From Trifolium pratense (taxonomy: Eukaryota > Streptophyta > Magnoliopsida > Fabales > Fabaceae), in the NCBI RefSeq assembly GCF_020283565.1, contig NC_060062.1, positions 26,472,251 through 26,536,250 on the forward strand: 64,000 bases of DNA. Direction: 5' to 3'. Of the stretch, positions 10,914 through 21,639 are shown one piece after another. The position numbers and the translations under genes are program-made. The notes beneath the pieces were generated by a model that searched no databases, was not told where the DNA came from, and was given only the letters and a program-made list of their open reading frames with translations. The stretch's first letter is position 1. Each line of letters opens with the position of its first letter.

Positions 10914-12139
10914 TTATGCGTTTGGATTCACGTTTGCAGCCCTCATAAGCACGTTTGCAGCCTTGAAACGTGATTTCTTTCCAAAGTGTGTTGTTTGGGT
11001 TTAAAAAAGTAAAAGTGCTTTTTGGCTTTAAACGTGCGTTCAGTTGAAGCTCCAATTCCTAGCTTATGCGTTGAGCAAAAATCGATTTTCAATTTTCATG
11101 CCAAAAGATTTATATATTGGACGAAAATACCATGGAGTGTGCGACCCATTTTTCCTTCTAAATACCTGCGTTTTTCCCATTCTGGTTTTGAACAGGAAGG
11201 TTCTAGGTTAGGGATGAAGAGATATTGGGCTAATGGGCTCAAATGGTCCTTTTGTTACAATTAAAATACCCATCAGATTTTTTACTATAAAATAGGTTTA
11301 ATTTTTAGTCAAAAAATGCACATAAAAAAATATTATGTGTTCAATAAATTTTTTTTTGACAGAATGTGTTCAATAAATATAAATATTTATATATAATACA
11401 TTTAAAATAATAATGATCAGATTATTTTTTAGGTACACTATTAGATTTTATTGAATATTTTTTTTAACTAATCTTTGATTTATTTTATTAAATTTAAATA
11501 ATTATCTATAATATAAATGAAGGCTTAATTAATAAAATGGTCCCTTAAAGACATTTTTGGTTTCATATTGGTCCCTTAAAGAAAAAAAGGTCTAAATAGG
11601 TCCCTTAAAGAAAAAAAAGGTCCGAATAGGTCCCTTAAAGACATATCCGTTAATCAGTTTAGTCCTATTTAGACCTCTTTTTAGGGACCAAACTGATTAA
11701 CGGAGATGTCTTTAAGGGACCTATTCAGACTTTTTTTTCTTTAAGGGACCTATTTGGACCTTTTTTTCTTTAAGGGACCAATCTGAAACCAAAAATGTCT
11801 TTAAGGGACCATTTTATTAATTAAGCCTATAAATGAATTATATATTTTTAATAAGGGATTTGGGTAGTATGTATGAGGTCCTAGGGTCGATCATCGTCGC
11901 CAAAATTGTAAACCAAAAAACCACGTCAAAAAAAAAATTAAGACCCATTTTGGTCATTACACATCTAAAAGTAATTTTGATCCAAACTATCCAAACAACA
12001 TAAATTGATAAGAATCACTTTTACCTAAAATTATCCAAACATAAATCAATTCTACTCAACTCACTTTTAACCAAAATCAATTCTGTCAAACTCAATTCTA
12101 CCAAACTCAATTATAACCACCACTAAACCAAACACACAC
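10914..12139. mobile_element. 1.2-kb non-autonomous DNA transposon inserted in the repeat array
   Basis: The array is interrupted mid-unit: GATTTATTTA ends on the left and GTATATATGATT resumes on the right at 12143. TTA is present on both sides, compatible with the 3-bp TTA duplication of PIF/Harbinger elements. The ends are loosely inverted: ATGCGTTTGGATTCA on the left, and GTGTGTTTGGTTTAG when the right end is read on the reverse strand. The open frame 11022-11264 shows no domain. The class assignment is tentative; the insertion itself is clear. Confidence 0.65.
11522..11827. mobile_element. 306-bp foldback MITE with 10-bp target duplication
   Basis: The ends are long, nearly perfect inverted repeats starting GGCTTAATTAATAAAATGG and followed by TCCCTTAAAGACATTTTTGG. 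TATAAATGAA lies immediately outside at 11512-11521 and 11828-11837. The interior is a series of TTAAAGG-related blocks (GGTCCCTTAAAG repeated several times). A 9-10 bp duplication and long inverted ends point to a Mutator-like non-autonomous element. It lies inside the 10914-12139 element, giving a third nesting level. Confidence 0.85.
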
Positions 12140-12142
12140 TTA

Positions 12143-12955
12143 GTATATATATGATTGTTATTTTGAGATTGTTATGAGTTCTATAAATCAGTACCTTAAT
12201 TTGTCTCATGTATGATTTGTTTAGTATATATGATAATTATTTAAAATTGTACGTTATGAGTTATATTTAGTATATACAATTATTATTTTGAGATTGTCAT
12301 GAGTTCTATGAATCAGTAGCATAATTTGTCTCATGTATGATTTATTTAGTATATATATGATTGTTATTTTGAGATTGTTATGAGTTCCATGAATCAGTAA
12401 CATAATTTGTTCCATGTATGATTTATTTAGTATATATGATTATTATCTTGAAATTGTTATGCGTTCCATGAATTAGTAACATAATTAGTCCCATATATGA
12501 TTTATTTAGTATATATGATTATTATTTTGAGATTGTTATGAGTTCTATGAATCAGTAGCATAATTTGTCCCATGTATAATTTATATTGTATATATGATTA
12601 TTATTTTGAGATTGTTATGAGTTTCATGAATCAGTAGCATAATTTGTCTCATGTATGATTTATTTAGTATATATAATTATTATTTTGAGATTGTTATGAG
12701 TTCCATGAATCAGTAGCATATGTTGTCTCATGTATTATTTATTTAGTATATATGATATTTATTTTGAGATTGTTATGAGTTTCATGAATTAGTAGCATAA
12801 TTTGTCTCATGTATGATTTGTTTAGTATATATGATTATTATTTTGAGATTGTTATGATTTCCATGAATTAGTAGCATAATTTGTCTCATGTATGATTTAT
12901 TTAGTATATATGATTATTATCTTGAATTAGTAGCATAATTTGTCTCATGTATGAC
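12143..12955 (+). repeat. 79-bp tandem repeat array, block 2
   Basis: This continues the interrupted array with about ten more copies, some partial. Several copies carry the same variant order as in block 1 (for example the AGTTTCATGAATCAGTAGCATA, then GTTGTCTCATGTAT copy), suggesting that part of the array was duplicated as a multi-unit block. Confidence 0.88.
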
Positions 12956-13470
12956 TTACCAAAACTTGTTGCTTTTTTTTGTCAGCATATGCCTTGCTGA
13001 CCTTAAGCTTCCAACTCAAAATACGATCATTATCAAAATAATCATCAGAATCATTGGCCGAGTCATGTTCGCTATTATCAAAACAAAGTAAAATGCGTAC
13101 ATTGTGGATAAAAATGTCAAGTTCAACCACTCGATTAGAACTTATACATCACTAAACAGACGAAACTTAATTGAACTGAATTACAACATGTTGTCGAAGT
13201 ACTGAACAATGTAAAAGCAAAATTGAAACTGATAATGAAACATTTAGGTAGCACATATCAGAAATAAGTTTTAAATTAAGTTGTAACCTTAAAAACTTGA
13301 CCAACATTCGGATAAACTTGTTTGAATTCAACTCGAAGCCTATCACCGAATTCTATTCCGTTGTCAAAACAAAAGTTTTTCCATCCCCCAACATGGACAT
13401 TTTCCGAACGATTTTGTGGATACTTCAAGTTTACTTTTGTAACGTTACACGATATTTTTAGAAGTAACAC
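12956..13470 (-). pseudogene. Exon-like fragments inside the Helitron, possible B3-domain relic
   Basis: On the reverse strand 13470-13276 encodes CNVTKVNLKYPQ, then GGWKNFCFDNGIEFGDRLRV. The GGW-x-x-FC-x-x-NGI-x-x-GD pattern resembles the end of plant B3 DNA-binding domains. A second piece, 13139-12956, encodes an acidic segment (DSANDSDDYFDND) ending at a donor-like TTG-gtaagt. Both lie on the Helitron strand, as expected for captured exons. The family call is a judgement from a short stretch and could be wrong. Confidence 0.4.
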
Positions 13471-13504
13471 TTTGCTAATTAAAATTGAAAAAAAGAAATT
13501 ATTT

Positions 13505-13795
13505 AATCAGTATTATGAGTCAGTAGTATAATTTGTCTCATGTATGATTTATTTAATATATATTATAGCTATTTTGAAATTGTTATAAGTTCTATAAATC
13601 AATAGAATAATTTATCCAATGTAAGATTTATTTAGTATATATGATAGTTATTTTGAGATTGTTATGAGTTTCATGAATCAGTAGCATAATTGTCCAATGT
13701 ATGATTTATTTAATATATATGATTGTTATTTTGAGATTGTTATGAGTTATATGAATGAGTAGTATAATTTGTCCCATGTATGATTTGTATAAATC
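13505..13795 (+). repeat. 79-bp tandem repeat array, block 3
   Basis: Three to four degenerate copies of the same unit (TTGTCTCATGTATGATTTAT; GTTATGAGTTTCATGAATCA), separated from block 2 by the exon-like fragments. They are more diverged than blocks 1 and 2. Confidence 0.8.
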
Positions 13796-16700
13796 ATTTG
13801 GAATTGCAAGTTTTCTTTTTCTTTTTTTTTTTTAATTTAGAACTTGTCTCACGTTTGATAATTATTTGAAATTTTTACCAATTAGAATTTGTTCCGTATA
13901 GATAGTTAATTTGAAATTAATATAAGTTAGAACTTATACCGTATAAAATAATATTTTATAAATTTTTATTAGTTATAACTTGTTTCGCATGTAATAATTA
14001 TTTTGAATTTTTTATCAGTGATAAATTATTACGTATACAATAGTTAAAATTTATATATCAGTTGAAATTTATCCCATGTATAAATCAGTAGCATTATTTT
14101 TGTCCCACATATTTAAATTTTTTTGAATAGTAATATATTTAGGCTATGGTTTATTTTCTAAAAAATACTAAAATATATTTTTGTGCAACATCATTATGAA
14201 TTCAGGATCACACAAAGGTTGTAAATGTGACAAAGGCATAAACAAACAATTTTTTTCCTTTGTTACTCTCTTCCTATGTGAACCTTTTTGACTTCTAAGA
14301 TCTAAATTATGAGAATTACTTATTAATAACACATCAATTTTTATTAATTATTTATTAATTAGTACTTATACAGTACGTTACTTTTTAGAGAGAAGTGAAA
14401 ATTTTCTTTTCTCACTTCTAATCATAATCTGTCACACGGTGATCTATACACTTAACCATTCACCACTATTTTCATTCTTTCTTTTTTTATGTAATGTGAA
14501 AAAATGTCTCCTTTCCCCAATCAACACACCACCACCTTTACCATTAAATTTCTCTTTTTTTCTTCTATTGAACCTACTTTGTCTTTTAGATCTGAAATTT
14601 TGAGCCACAACTTTCTTTATTTCTCTCATTTTGATCTCAACTCACACAAGACTGCAACTTCCTCCAATTCTCCAATTTCAAGTACATAACCCACCTTCTC
14701 ACACCGATTCCCCTCATCGAAGCTCATAAATTACCTTTTTTTTTACAGTAAGCTCATAAATTTCCTTGTTCCTCCAAGATCTAGTAAAAACACACCATTT
14801 TTCTAAACACAAAGCTCAGATCCAAACACGTACAATGATGACAACTTGTGCGATGAGAGACAAAGCTGGAAAAACAACAGCAGAATTAGAGGCAAAAGAA
14901 AAGATGAAAACAAAATCAGATATGTTTTGGATCTACTATTATTTCTTCTTACCGATAATTTTGTTTTATTCTACATTTATGAGTAAATTTGTTGTTAGTT
15001 TCATCTATATTTTTGGATCTGAGAAAATTCATTTCTAAGAAAAAGCCACTTTTTTTGTTGTGTAATATTTATTTTTATTGAAATATTTTTAATGTATTTT
15101 AATATTTATTTATTAAATTATTGTCCTCTAATTTAACTACTTTTATCACGTGCGCAAGCAAGTTGTACTATTTTACCGTGCATCTGAATCTGAATATTAA
15201 TCATATTAAAATATGTAAAGTTCTCTTGAGACCCACAAAAATCAGTCTTCCAAAATTACTCATCCCTCAAAACTTAATTAAATTCATTATTATTAATTTT
15301 TCACTATTCCAAAACTCTTCTCTTTTCCATGGTTTGTAATGTTTATGTTTTTTCTCATTATATTTTTTTTCTTTTTATTTGTAGATCTATATATTTTTCA
15401 CTCATCTTTTTTCTAAATATATACAGTATTTAATTTTAATCTGAAACTTGATAAAAGATGAAATTATGTTATAGAAAATGTTATAGAAAATTGTACGATA
15501 AATAACATGAATGTTATATGATATACCTGTTTCTTCAAGTTCTTCCGCTTTTTCTGTGTTCTTTCTTAGTATGTGTTTTATTTCTCCATTTTCTTTCTTT
15601 ATTTTTCAACTTAACTCTTTTATGCATTCTGAAAAAGAGACACATAAGATAAAATTGTTAGTATGAGATCAATGTTGATTTTTAATATAATTTTTCTAGA
15701 TGTGATAAATAATAAAGAAACTCATCAAATTCAAATTCAAAGCTTACCCGTTGTTTTCCGCGTTATTAATTTCTCCTTCTAAAAAAGATAGAACGAAATT
15801 AATATAACATTATATTTTGGATTTTATGTTTTTGTATGAATCAGACAGATCTTACTCTCTAAAGGATGTTTAAAATCAAATAGTTCTTTGTTTTATTTTA
15901 TAAAACATCATATTTTTTTGTTTCATATTTCTGGAAATTGATATTTGTTCCATAACAAAGTATTTTTTTTGGAGTCAAAGTAGAGAATATCTTTTATGAG
16001 TTGGGATGAAATAGAACAAAGATATAAAAAATGAATGAAGAAAGAATATAAAAAAGGATAGATGTATCTGGGATGTCTTCTTCTACTACTTTTTTTAGAT
16101 CTCATAGATGAAAAGAAATAAAAAGAGAATAAGAAATAGCAAGTTATTCAACAATGTGTTCATGATCTTAAGATAAGAATACTATAACAAAAAAATAGTG
16201 ATATATTGCAAAAATGAGTTTGATCTTCATACCTGAGTTTGATCTTCTTTTACTTAGTTGGATGCGATGAGTTCAAGAAAAAAAATCATTTAGTAAACAT
16301 GATGTGAAAGAAAAAAAACATAATGAAGAAGAACAATGAGTATAGAAAAAAGAGTTTGATCTTCATACCTGTTTTCTTATTCTTGTTAGATAGAGATGAA
16401 TGTCTTTTAATTTTTCTGCAAAACACAACAAAATAAAGTTATTATAGAATTGTAGTTAAAGATGAGGAGAGAAAGAAGAGAGAAGTGATGAGTTCAAATA
16501 TGAGGATGAATATATTAATGAAATGTAAATTATAAAGTGTGGGAAATTTTGTGAATTTGAATTTGAATGGAAAGGGAGAATTTGAATTTGTGAATTTGAA
16601 TTTGAATGAATAGAGGGAAAAATGTTTTGATGAAATCAGTTTTGTCTTTTACTTCACAAAAAGTTTGATTTGATATAAAGTTGATATTTCATTTTCAATT

Positions 16701-16922
16701 GGTTTAGTTCAATTGCAACCATGGCTTGATGAATAGTTTGCTTTTCTCTCACAAACTTGGAATCTGGCTCAGTTAGTGAGCCATATGGCTCAGTTACACA
16801 TCAATTTAGTTCAGTTAAAAGTTTTTTGGACAACAATTACCCTCAATAAGCCACTTGGCAATTTATGAAGCAAGGGCAAAACTGATTTTTCCATAGTAAT
16901 GAAATTTCTTATATTATAATAG
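13796..16922. other. 5' half of the Helitron (reverse-strand element), no gene recognised
   Basis: AT-rich DNA with diverged echoes of the 79-bp unit up to about 14100. Short frames at 14444-15038 and 15121-15339 have no domain signature. A motif, GAGTTTGATCTTCATACCTG, occurs twice near 16210 and 16350. This part may include a captured promoter-like region, but nothing identifies its source. Confidence 0.4.
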
Positions 16923-17169
16923 ATTTATTTCTCAAAAAAAAAAAAATTATGGCTTATAATGATAATTGTGGCTATATATGTTGGCTGTGTTATGAGGAAT
17001 AAAAACAATTAATAGGAATTTAAATAACAAATTTTTTTGTACAGATATGATGGAAGGAATTATATTTGTGTGTATAATTTATTTTTTTATTTGGTGCATC
17101 AGTTTTACTATATATGTAACATGCAATTTCTTAATATTAATACAATTTAATTCATAGTATTACTGCCTT

Positions 17170-17705
17170 ATAAAATGAAGGAGATAAAAAAAAATTTATT
17201 TTTGTGAACCAATTTGCATCCTAGAATGTGAAATGTGGTATTTCAATTTTTGCAATTTTTCACACTCGCATCCTAAGTAGCGATAGAGGTAAATTGAGAA
17301 CATCAGAGGGCACGCATGTGCCGGGGGGTGCGAGAAGAAAAACTCTACTCGTTGTGGGTTAAACAAAACATGAGCTTTTAACATTCAAAACTACAAGGTT
17401 TTTTCTTCTCGCACCCTCGTATCACATGCGCGCCCCCTGATATTTTCAAATTACAGCCTACGCTATTTAAAATGCAAGTGTGTATGTAAATAGCAAAAAT
17501 TAGAGGTTTTTTTTTGCATGCAAACTACAGACCGAGTTCGCTTTCTAGGATGCAAACTACGAACTGAGTTCGCATCCTAGAATGCAAACTCTTTTTTTGC
17601 ATGAGTTTTTTTATCTAGGGGGTGCAGACGTTGTGTTTGCGTAAAAATATTGTCACTAGCTACTTAGAGTGTAAAAAGTTTCGCATCCTAAAAAGTGATG
17701 AGTTA
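17170..17705. repeat. Foldback repeat, right partner of the inverted pair flanking the Helitron
   Basis: 17255-17475 is a palindrome: AGGGCACGCATGTGCC and GGTGCGAGAAGAAAAA on one arm are matched by TTCTTCTCGCACCCTCG and CATGCGCGCCCCCTGAT on the other. 17590-17705 matches the reverse complement of 9050-9210 (CTACTTAGAGTGTAAAAAG; GCATCCTAAAAAGTG). Several TTCGCATCCTAGAATGCAA-type blocks recur within it. Confidence 0.6.
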
Positions 17706-17839
17706 GTACCCAAACTATAGTCACCAAACTATGGTTTCAATCTGCTGAGAATGAGGAATTATAATTCTAACAAAAAAATATCGTGCATTTACATTTACAA
17801 AGTGCTAATTCACCAAAACACAAATATGAAACTTATGAA

Positions 17840-18035
17840 AATGTAAAACTACTGGCACTTCTGGTTCATTTGCATCAGCTAGCACTTGATTATGTTGTTT
17901 TGGGTTTCTTGGGACATTTCTTGGACCATATGATTTTATTGTTCTGCCTTTAGTGATTAACCTCGACCTCCAGTTGTTGAATTCTAAGTCCCAGTGCAGC
18001 TTTTTCGTTTTTCAACATATTGTTATAAAAAAGGT
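17840..18035 (-). pseudogene. LOB-domain-like gene, 3'-terminal fragment
   Basis: On the reverse strand 18025-17953 reads NMLKNEKAALG, then QQLEVEVNH and a stop. This matches the C-terminus of the LBD-like frame at 43.2 kb (NILKNEKAVLQ...QQLEAQVNEQ). The downstream DNA to about 17780 also matches the 3' flank of that copy (ATTTGCATCAG, AATTCACCAAAAC). The LOB domain itself is missing. This is a third, older relic of the same gene. Confidence 0.6.
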
Positions 18036-18039
18036 GATA

Positions 18040-19060
18040 TGTTTTAGTCCCTACAAAATTTGTAGGTATTCAGATTTAGTTCTTGTTAATTTTCAAAATT
18101 TTTTAAATTGTTTCATTAATCTTAAACTTTTAATTTTTGATTTTTTTTTTCAAGCATGTTTAAAATACTATAAAAAGTTTTTTTTTTAACAAAAGTTAAG
18201 AATTTTTTAAAATTCACCATAGGCACGGGACACAAATACATGAAGACAAATAGGCACGGGACACAAATAACTTAGCAAATACACAAAGGCAAATGACAAC
18301 CATGAGAACGATTCGACATTAACGACTGCCAAGAGCCCCATATTTAAGAGGCACCAAATATTTTTTAGAAATGCATATAATATGTACAAATATTGGATGA
18401 AGATAAATTTGCTTTTTATAGTATTGTTTATAGTTAGAGGATGTATATTTTTGTTTTTATAGTAGCAATGTTCTTCGTAAAGTTGCACAATTATCTTTTA
18501 TTTTTGCTAATTATGAAAAAAAGATGAAAGAAAAGAAAAAAGTACAAAAAAAAAAAAGATCAATAGAATTATTATGCATGTAGTATTACATGAAAATCAA
18601 GAAGAATTAATTATAATATATTGATGGTGTTATGCATGTAATAATTGGTTATCGGTGGTTTTGGTGATTGATATGCATGACTTCAAGAGACATATTTAAT
18701 ACATGAGAATGAATGAATTGTGTATGATTTATTAATATTAAAATTTTATTTTTTTTAAATTTGAACTTCATAATTAGTTGGTGGTGTTATCAGTCAAGCA
18801 TATAATTGGTTGGTGATGTTATTGGGGATTTATACGTTGCTTTCTTAACAACACATTTGAAACAGGTTGTGAAGTGAGAGGAAAAGTTTCTCTCCAATGG
18901 AAATATCACTGCAGGGACTAAAGTGTATATCTCCACCTTTCAATCCACCATTTTTTGTTTTTCCTCTCTCTCTCTCCTACCTAAATCAAGGGGTGAGATT
19001 TAACAGGATGGTAATGTCACATGAGATAATCTCCACCCGATTGCAAGTATATATATATAT
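18040..19060. other. Non-coding intergenic DNA
   Basis: AT-rich, with a CTCTCTCTCT tract near 18968. A 93-codon reverse frame at 18207-18488 has no recognisable domain. No RNA gene or clear mobile element was seen. Confidence 0.4.
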
Positions 19061-19063
19061 ATA

Positions 19064-19462
19064 GGGTCAGGATCAAATGACACAAACTAGTTTGACACCA
19101 AATGTTAGACCTCTCAATAACGTTTTAACCGATATACATTTTATAAAATCTACCGTTGGATTGAAAGTTTATATCATATAGATCATTTATGTAAAACTTC
19201 AGACAAATCTAAAATTATTTGATATGTTATTGAGATACATTAAAATTAACGGTTTGCGTCTTTTTTTATATGTCGTTAATCTTTATGTGTCGCAATAGTA
19301 TATTCAAATGATTTTGGATTTGTCTGAAATTTTACACAAATGATCTATATGATATAAACTTTCAATCCAACGGTAGATTTTATAAAATTTATATCGGTTA
19401 AAATGTTATTGAGAGGTGTAACATTTGGTGTCAAACTAGTTTCTGTCATTTGATCTTGACCC
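19064..19462. mobile_element. 399-bp foldback element embedded in (TA)n, copy A
   Basis: Starts GGGTCAGGATCAAATGACA directly after a (TA)n tract and ends TGTCATTTGATCTTGACCC directly before another (TA)n tract. The two halves are inverted copies over most of the length, sharing AAACTAGTTTGACACC, CTACCGTTGGATTGAAAG and TTTATATCATATAGATCAT. There is no coding capacity. The whole unit could form one long hairpin. Confidence 0.85.
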
Positions 19463-19476
19463 ATATATATATATAT

Positions 19477-19872
19477 GAGGAGGGATCAAATTACACCGGT
19501 GTAACATTTGAGTAATGTTACACCGCTCAATAACGCTTTAACGAATACAAATTTTACAAAATCCACCATTGGATTGAAAGCTTATATCGTATAGATCATC
19601 CATGTTAAATTTTACAAAAATCTAAAATCGTTTGATATGTTATTGAGACCGATGAAGATTAATGGTTTATGCGTTTTTATTGAATATCGTTAATCTTGAT
19701 CTATCTAAAAAACATATCAAACGATTTTAGATTTTTATACAATTCAACATAGATGATCTATACGATATAAACTTTCAATCCAACGGTGGATTTTGTAAAA
19801 TTTATATTCGTTAAAGCATTATTGAGCGGTGTAACATTACTCAAATGTTACACCGTTGTACTTTGATCCGTC

Positions 19873-19876
<4 letters not shown>
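19477..19876. mobile_element. About 400-bp foldback element embedded in (TA)n, copy B
   Basis: A relative of copy A, separated from it only by a 14-base (TA)n stretch. Ends are GAGGAGGGATCAAATTACA and the complement TTTGATCCGTCCCCT. The arms share CGGTGTAACATTTGAGTAAT and CCACCRTTGGATTGAAAG. A long (TA)n tract follows at once. The inner sequence is recognisably homologous to copy A, so both belong to one family whose outer ends have diverged. Confidence 0.85.

Positions 19877-19936
<60 letters not shown>
19876..19936. repeat. (TA)n microsatellite, about 60 bp
   Basis: An uninterrupted TA dinucleotide tract that forms the right border of foldback element B. Reading frames through it (Tyr-Ile repeats) are artefacts. 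Confidence 0.95.
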
Positions 19937-19939
<3 letters not shown>

Positions 19940-19990
19940 GTGGATGAACTTATAGTAAATTGTGGATAAGTTACTTGATAATAAATTAGC

Positions 19991-21038
19991 GGGTAAATAG
20001 TGTTATACCCCCCTGCAAAATAGACGAGTTTTGCGTTACCCCCCTGCAAAATATTTTTTTGAGATTACCCCCCTGTAATGTCAAGATTCTTTGCGTTACC
20101 CCCCTGGCTTAACAAGTGAGCATATGACATGGAAGAATCTTGATGTGGCATGACACGTGGAAATTAATTTATTTTTTATTTATTTTTAATTGCCAACTCA
20201 TTAATTAATGTGGGTTTTTAATTAAAAAAATGAAAAAAAAAACTTAAAAGTTGTTATATTTTTATGAATTTACTTAAAAGAAAGTTTTTTTTTTTGACTA
20301 AAAGTTGTTATTATATATAAAAAAAAATTCTTATATATATATATATATATATAGGGGTTTTCTAACTTAGACCCTAGTTAGGTCTAAGTTAGCAAGGTGC
20401 ACCTTTTGAGTTGGACCAAAATACCCATTCTTTTAATTTTTGAAAGAATAGAGCAACAGGGGCATTTCTGTAATTTTACTAATAATAATAATAATAATAG
20501 AGTAACAAAAAAAAAACTGCAATCACATATTTTAACTAATATAACCAAAAAAAAAAACTGCAATCACATATTTTAACTAATAATAATATTAGTTATTATT
20601 ATTATTATTATTATTAGTTTTTTGGTTACTATTATTATTATTAGTTTTTTTTCATCTTCGTTTTTTTTTGTTACTCTATTATTAGTTATTATATATATAT
20701 AAGAATTTTTTTTATATATATAATAACAACTTTTAGTCAAAAAAAAAAAAAACTTTCTTTTAAGTAAGTTCATAAAAATATAACAACTTTTAAGTTTTTT
20801 TTTTTCATTTTTTTAATTAAAAACTCACATTAATTAATGAGTTGGCAATTATAAATAAATAAATAAATTTCCACGTGTCATGCCACGTCAAGATTCTTCC
20901 ATGTCATATGCCCACTTGTTATGCCAGGGGGGTAACGCAAAGAATCTTGACATTGCAGGGGGTAATCTCAAAAAAATATTTTGCAGGGGGTAACGCAAAA
21001 CTCGCCTATTTTGCAGGGGGGTATAACACTATTTACCC
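19991..21038. mobile_element. 1.05-kb Mutator-like foldback element with 9-bp target duplication, family member 1
   Basis: The direct repeat TAAATTAGC flanks the element at 19982-19990 and 21039-21047. The inverted ends start GGGTAAATAGTGTTATACC and continue with CCCCCTGCAAAATA and TTTTGCGTTACCCCCCTG blocks over about 350 bp. The two arms meet in AT-rich central DNA. A terminal piece of a different element (20354-20480) is nested in the centre between TA tracts. No transposase is visible. Long inverted ends plus an exact 9-bp duplication are typical of non-autonomous MULEs. Confidence 0.88.
20354..20480 (+). mobile_element. 5'-terminal fragment of the (TA)n-associated 40-kb-type element
   Basis: About 120 bp starting GGGGTTTTCTAACTTAGACC are nearly identical to the left end of the 1.63-kb element at 39987, and again begin directly after a TA tract. 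The matching right terminus is absent, so this copy is truncated. AAT/ATT repeats follow (20470-20650). Confidence 0.75.
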
Positions 21039-21419
21039 TAAATTAGCTAATTAAATTTATTGTTTGATAAAATTAGTCGTTAAAATAATTAATAAATATA
21101 AAAAAATTTGCTTAATTGATATTTTTTCAAATAAAATAAAAAATTAAGAATCTTTAAAGTCAAAGATTTTTCCTACTTAGTATTTTGTTTTGATCTCTCA
21201 TTTTAGGTTTATACTCCTAACCTTTGTGTGTTGTATTGATAGGGAGTCTCACTTGGAACATAGAAGCGTTCTCTCAACTAATATATTAGTCTTTTGAATT
21301 GACCGTTCTCTCTTTAAACTTAACTTTGTTTGGTTGAGTGATGAAAAATCATCATCAGAAATTTAGAATAGTGTCTTCTACTAAAAAAAATATGGAGTTA
21401 GTTAGATTTAATTAAATAA

Positions 21420-21528
21420 TCTATATATCTATAAAAGTTTATATAGTATTTTGAGCAGCGACGAATTTGGGCAGGGGGCAAGTTGGGTTTGGGCCTCTCT
21501 CTCCCTCTTGTTAATTACCTTATTATTT

Positions 21529-21530
<2 letters not shown>
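21420..21530 (+). other. Possible Helitron 5' terminus remnant
   Basis: A-TCTATATATCTATAAAAG resembles the start at 60542 (TCTATATATCTATATATCT). No matching hairpin-CTRR end was found downstream, so it is listed only as a similarity. Confidence 0.25.

Positions 21531-21594
<64 letters not shown>
21531..21594. repeat. (AAT)n microsatellite
   Basis: About 21 uninterrupted AAT units. The poly-isoleucine frame across it is an artefact. Confidence 0.95.
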
Positions 21595-21639
21595 TGTGTA
21601 GTCATATTGATTAAAATGATTATATTTATATTTATGAAA

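Larger units (their letters stand above)
9472..16923 (-). mobile_element. Non-autonomous Helitron, 7.45 kb
   Basis: Read on the reverse strand, the element begins TCTATTATAATATAAG at 16923 with an A just before it. It ends with a perfect 9-bp hairpin (GACCCGTGC-GATA-GCACGGGTC, 9502-9481), then TATTA and CTAG at 9472, followed by a T. These are the three diagnostic Helitron features: 5' TC, a 3' hairpin a few bases before CTRR, and insertion between A and T without target duplication. No Rep/helicase frame is visible, so it depends on another copy for movement. Inside are a 79-bp repeat array in three blocks, a 1.2-kb insertion, and weak exon-like fragments on the Helitron strand. Confidence 0.82.

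Noticed and set aside
11022..11264. 80-codon frame in the transposon within the Helitron array
   Set aside because: No recognisable domain, and the element is short with degenerate ends; not called as a gene.
19837..20049. Open frame through the (TA)n tract (Tyr-Ile repeats), and similar frames at 41601-41840 and 21451-21693
   Set aside because: These are translations of microsatellites with no coding support.
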